Of a stretch of 64,000 bases of DNA, positions 61,485-64,000 are shown in pieces. The notes beneath the pieces are model-generated. The model was given only the letters and a program-made list of their open reading frames with translations, was not told where the DNA came from and made no database searches. The DNA lies in assembly GCF_000336575.1 (NCBI RefSeq), contig NZ_AOPO01000011.1, positions 1-64,000 of the forward strand, in the 5' to 3' direction. Position numbers and translations under genes: made by a program. This DNA is from Vreelandella titanicae BH1 (GTDB taxonomy: Bacteria; Pseudomonadota; Gammaproteobacteria; Pseudomonadales; Halomonadaceae). Each line of letters opens with the position of its first letter. Position 1 is the stretch's first letter.

Positions 61485-63323
61485 ATGTACTATTTTGCCT
61501 CGTCTGCAGCTCTTCCGGCGGAGCTTCTGCGCAGCATTGACAGCTACTTGGGGCGATGGGGCATCGCCTTGCTGCTTGTGTTCCTTCTTTTGGCGCTGCT
61601 GGGCAACCTGTTGCTCAAGCGGCGCATGCAGCATAACCGGGCGTTACTGCAATCCAATAAAGAGATGCTGGCGACTATTCTGGATAGCGTCGATGCCTTT
61701 ATCTATATCAAATCCCCAAGCTTGGAGTATCAATACGTTAATCGTCGCATGAGCGATCTATTTGGCCTGCCTGCCGACAAAATTATCGGTAAGCGCGATG
61801 CGGCGTTTTTTGATGCCGGGAGCGCTGCGGAAATCAACCAGGTTGATCGCAACGTATTAGATTCGGGGAAAAAAGTAACGGTAGAAGAGAGCAACGTTTT
61901 GCGGGGTGAAAGCCAGGTAAGAACGTTCTTATCGATTAAAATGCCGCTTTCCATGTCCCCAGGCGCACCTCCCTCCCTGTGCGGTATTTCGACCGAGCTG
62001 ACTGACTACCTCGAAATGCAGTCACGCACCCACTACCTAGCCTTCTATGACTCGCTAACCGGGCTGCCCAATCGGCGGCTACTGATGGACTCCTTAACGG
62101 CTACCATTGATCATGATGAGTGGACTATATTTTTCAGTGCGGTACTGGTGATCGACCTGGATAATTTTCGCTTAGTGAATGATATTCAGGGCCATGAGAG
62201 TGGTGACCAGCTTTTGGTCAGCGTGGCTGAACAGCTACGCCAGCGGCTTGATGAAGAGGTAACGCTAGCCCGCTTCAGTAGCGATGAGTTTGTGGTGCTG
62301 ATCAAGAACCTGGGCGAGGAACAAAAAGACGCCGCACTAAAAGCCGAGCGTGTGGGGCGGCAACTGCTGGAAGTCATTGCGCAATTAAGAAGCAGTCACT
62401 CGTTACCAATCAGTGCCAGCATTGGCATTTCGCTGTTTACGGGAGCTGGCGAGTACAGTATGGATAGCGTGCTGCAACAGGCAGATATGGCGTTGCAGCA
62501 GGCGAAAAGCGCGGGCGGCAATACGCTGCGCTTTTTTAACAACGAAATGCAGACCAGCGTATTGGAACGGGCCAGTTTAGAAGCCGATTTGCATCAGGCG
62601 CTCAAGCGCAACGAGCTGGCGCTGCATTACCAAGTGCAGGTCGACCATCAGGGCGTGACTACCGGCGTTGAAGCGCTGCTGCGGTGGTATCATCCTCAGC
62701 GTGGCTGGGTATCCCCCGCAACGTTTATCCCGCTTGCGGAAGAGAATCGGTTGATTGTGCCGATCGGTTACTGGGTGCTGCGGTCAGCTTGCGAGCAGCT
62801 AGCGAAATGGTCTCATCAACCGGCCTATGCGCCGTTAAGTATTTCCGTCAACGTGAGTTCAGTGCAGTTTCAGCAGCCGGAGTTTGTACGTGATGTTGAA
62901 GAGCTATTAGCAGAAACCCTGGCGCCGCCGAACCGCTTGGTGCTTGAAGTCACCGAGAGCCTGTTGATGCACGAGCCGGTGAGGGTGCGTAGCACGATGT
63001 TGAAACTGCGTGCTAGGGGGATTCGCTTTGCGTTGGATGACTTTGGTACCGGTTACTCATCGCTGAGTTACCTGAAGCGCTTACCGCTGGATGAATTGAA
63101 AATTGACCAATCGTTTATTCGCGAGCTGCTGACCGATAAGACAGACGCAGCGATTGTCGATACCACGATTCTACTTGCGGTAAGTTTAGGCTTAACCGTG
63201 GTCGCGGAAGGAGTGGAGAAAAAAGAGCAGTTCGATTGGCTAAGAGGCCACGGCTGTTACCGCTATCAGGGCTATCTATTTGGCCGCCCGACACCCATTG
63301 AGTATCTTTTCGAAAGCTATTAA
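61485..63323 (+). CDS. PAS-GGDEF-EAL membrane protein with degenerate GGDEF
   Basis: 612 aa. One membrane helix (about 22-44), PAS domain 65-175, GGDEF 185-345, EAL 360-610. The cyclase signature reads ARFSSDEFVVL, so both glycines are serines and diguanylate cyclase activity is unlikely. The EAL domain is complete: VEALLRWYHP, SVNVSSVQF, VLEVTESLL, LDDFGTGYSSL, LKIDQSF, AEGVE. Expected to be a c-di-GMP phosphodiesterase with a regulatory GGDEF, controlled through PAS at the inner membrane. Confidence 0.91.
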   Translation: MYYFASSAALPAELLRSIDSYLGRWGIALLLVFLLLALLGNLLLKRRMQHNRALLQSNKEMLATILDSVDAFIYIKSPSLEYQYVNRRMSDLFGLPADKIIGKRDAAFFDAGSAAEINQVDRNVLDSGKKVTVEESNVLRGESQVRTFLSIKMPLSMSPGAPPSLCGISTELTDYLEMQSRTHYLAFYDSLTGLPNRRLLMDSLTATIDHDEWTIFFSAVLVIDLDNFRLVNDIQGHESGDQLLVSVAEQLRQRLDEEVTLARFSSDEFVVLIKNLGEEQKDAALKAERVGRQLLEVIAQLRSSHSLPISASIGISLFTGAGEYSMDSVLQQADMALQQAKSAGGNTLRFFNNEMQTSVLERASLEADLHQALKRNELALHYQVQVDHQGVTTGVEALLRWYHPQRGWVSPATFIPLAEENRLIVPIGYWVLRSACEQLAKWSHQPAYAPLSISVNVSSVQFQQPEFVRDVEELLAETLAPPNRLVLEVTESLLMHEPVRVRSTMLKLRARGIRFALDDFGTGYSSLSYLKRLPLDELKIDQSFIRELLTDKTDAAIVDTTILLAVSLGLTVVAEGVEKKEQFDWLRGHGCYRYQGYLFGRPTPIEYLFESY

Positions 63324-63333
63324 ACGGCTATAC

Positions 63334-63365
63334 CAAAACCCCTTTCCAGCACGCTGAAAAGGGGT
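63334..63365 (-). terminator. Stem-loop between the EAL gene and nhaD
   Basis: ACCCCTTT (63338-63345) pairs with AAAGGGGT (63358-63365). On the minus strand the stem is followed by TTTT, so it probably ends nhaD transcription; on the plus strand there is no T-tract. Confidence 0.55.
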
Positions 63366-63417
63366 AAAGAGATACAAGGAAAAGAAATAGTGCCATCTAT
63401 TTCTCTTTTGATCGGGC

Positions 63418-64000
63418 TTAGCTGAAGAGCGTAAAGCTCTCAGCGTTGAGCCACATATGCACCAGAATACTGGCGATGTAGCCGAGCAGAATAACCGGCG
63501 ACCAGCGCAAGTGGCCCATAAAAGTATAGGAACCCCTTGCCTGACCCATAACCGCCACACCGGCCGCGGAGCCTATCGATAGTAGGCTGCCCCCGACGCC
63601 AGCGGTTAAGGTAATCAGTAGCCACTGGCCATGGGACATATCAGGCTCCATGGTCAGCACCGCAAACATCACGGGGATGTTGTCCACCACAGCAGAAACA
63701 ACGCCTAATACAATGTTGGCCGCGGTGGCGTTCCAGCCGGTATACAGCGCTTCTGAAAGCAAGCCGAGATAGCCCATAAAACCCAGCCCGCCAACGCACA
63801 TAACGACGCCGTAGAAGAACAGCAATGTATCCCACTCGGCCCGCGCTACGCGGTTGAAGACGTCAAACGGCACCACGCTACCCAACTGCTCCAGCTTGCG
63901 GTTGTCCCCTTGCCGGCTATAACGCTCGCGCTTGCGCTCCAGCGAACGCGGCAGGCTGCGGCGCAGGTAGTAACCAAAGAACTGCAAGTAGCCCAGGCCG
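63418..64000 (-). CDS. nhaD: Na+/H+ antiporter NhaD, C-terminal part
   Basis: Partial: the gene continues past the window end; about 194 C-terminal residues are seen. Hydrophobic helices carry VVSAVVDNIPVMFAVLTM, the conserved Asp-Asn pair, and LTAGVGGSLLSIGSAAGVAVMG, a glycine-rich helix typical of the NhaD/ArsB superfamily. It ends SILVHMWLNAESFTLFS. NhaD exchanges cytoplasmic Na+ (or Li+) for H+ at alkaline pH and high salt, fitting a Halomonas-type host. Confidence 0.87.
   Translation of the reverse strand, partial: GLGYLQFFGYYLRRSLPRSLERKRERYSRQGDNRKLEQLGSVVPFDVFNRVARAEWDTLLFFYGVVMCVGGLGFMGYLGLLSEALYTGWNATAANIVLGVVSAVVDNIPVMFAVLTMEPDMSHGQWLLITLTAGVGGSLLSIGSAAGVAVMGQARGSYTFMGHLRWSPVILLGYIASILVHMWLNAESFTLFS

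Overview
The window looks like chromosomal DNA from a moderately halophilic gammaproteobacterium of the Halomonas type. The reasons are the ispB / rplU-rpmA-cgtA-proB block, an NhaD-type Na+/H+ antiporter, and small families such as DUF2835, DUF1853 and YchJ. This assignment comes from gene content and protein style, not from a database search. There is no rRNA, CRISPR array, integrase or transposase; one tRNA gene, tRNA-Pro(CGG), lies at 36404-36480.

Layout. 1-2.9 kb: small housekeeping genes (YchJ, GIY-YIG, an acetylpolyamine-type deacetylase). 3.0-10.1 kb: a complete peptide ABC importer (fused double ATPase, binding protein, two permeases) coupled to an M14 carboxypeptidase. 10.35-14.3 kb: a coupled DNA-processing pair, a VRR-NUC nuclease and an Fe-S XPD/DinG-type helicase with an N-terminal PD-(D/E)XK nuclease motif. 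14.3-31.7 kb: a 17.4-kb aryl polyene (APE) pigment cluster, twenty genes all on the minus strand and almost all overlapping. It holds two ketosynthases and a chain-length factor, a ketoreductase, dehydratases, two ACPs, a phosphopantetheinyl transferase, an aromatic ammonia-lyase, an adenylating enzyme fused to a hotdog dehydratase, a halogenase-like flavoprotein, acyl- and glycosyltransferases, and LolA/MMPL/lipoprotein export parts. The cluster is bounded by a 125-bp direct repeat: one copy is the 3' end of the helicase gene, the other an orphan fragment on the far side. The cluster therefore appears to have been inserted into the end of the helicase gene.

31.9-36.5 kb: a TSUP permease, an MFS transporter, then an accessory zone on the 3' side of tRNA-Pro. 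It holds a decayed umuC tail, a higB remnant with a HigA-like gene, an intact hicAB module whose operator covers its promoter, and a second HicB-family gene coupled to an unrecognised 85-aa protein. 36.6-42.3 kb: ispB, rplU, rpmA, cgtA, proB and DUF1853. 42.4-45.5 kb: two PepSY proteins and an OmpR-type two-component system. 45.5-53.7 kb: a phosphate-linked block made of a PhoD-like phosphatase, an EAL-CBS-GGDEF c-di-GMP protein, a phosphonate-type ABC importer (phnD-phnC-phnE-phnE) and a histidine phosphatase, with Pho-box-like sites. 53.8-63.3 kb: NlpC/P60 lipoprotein, nitrate-sensing-type chemoreceptor, two more GGDEF/EAL proteins, an SprA-related protein, small unknowns, an ABM-domain protein and a GST. 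The window ends inside nhaD.

Recurring non-coding structure includes stem-loops after both binding-protein genes, several short tandem repeats (14-19 bp period) in 5' leaders, and a 155-bp nested palindromic element in front of the VRR-NUC gene, whose promoter predicts a leaderless mRNA.
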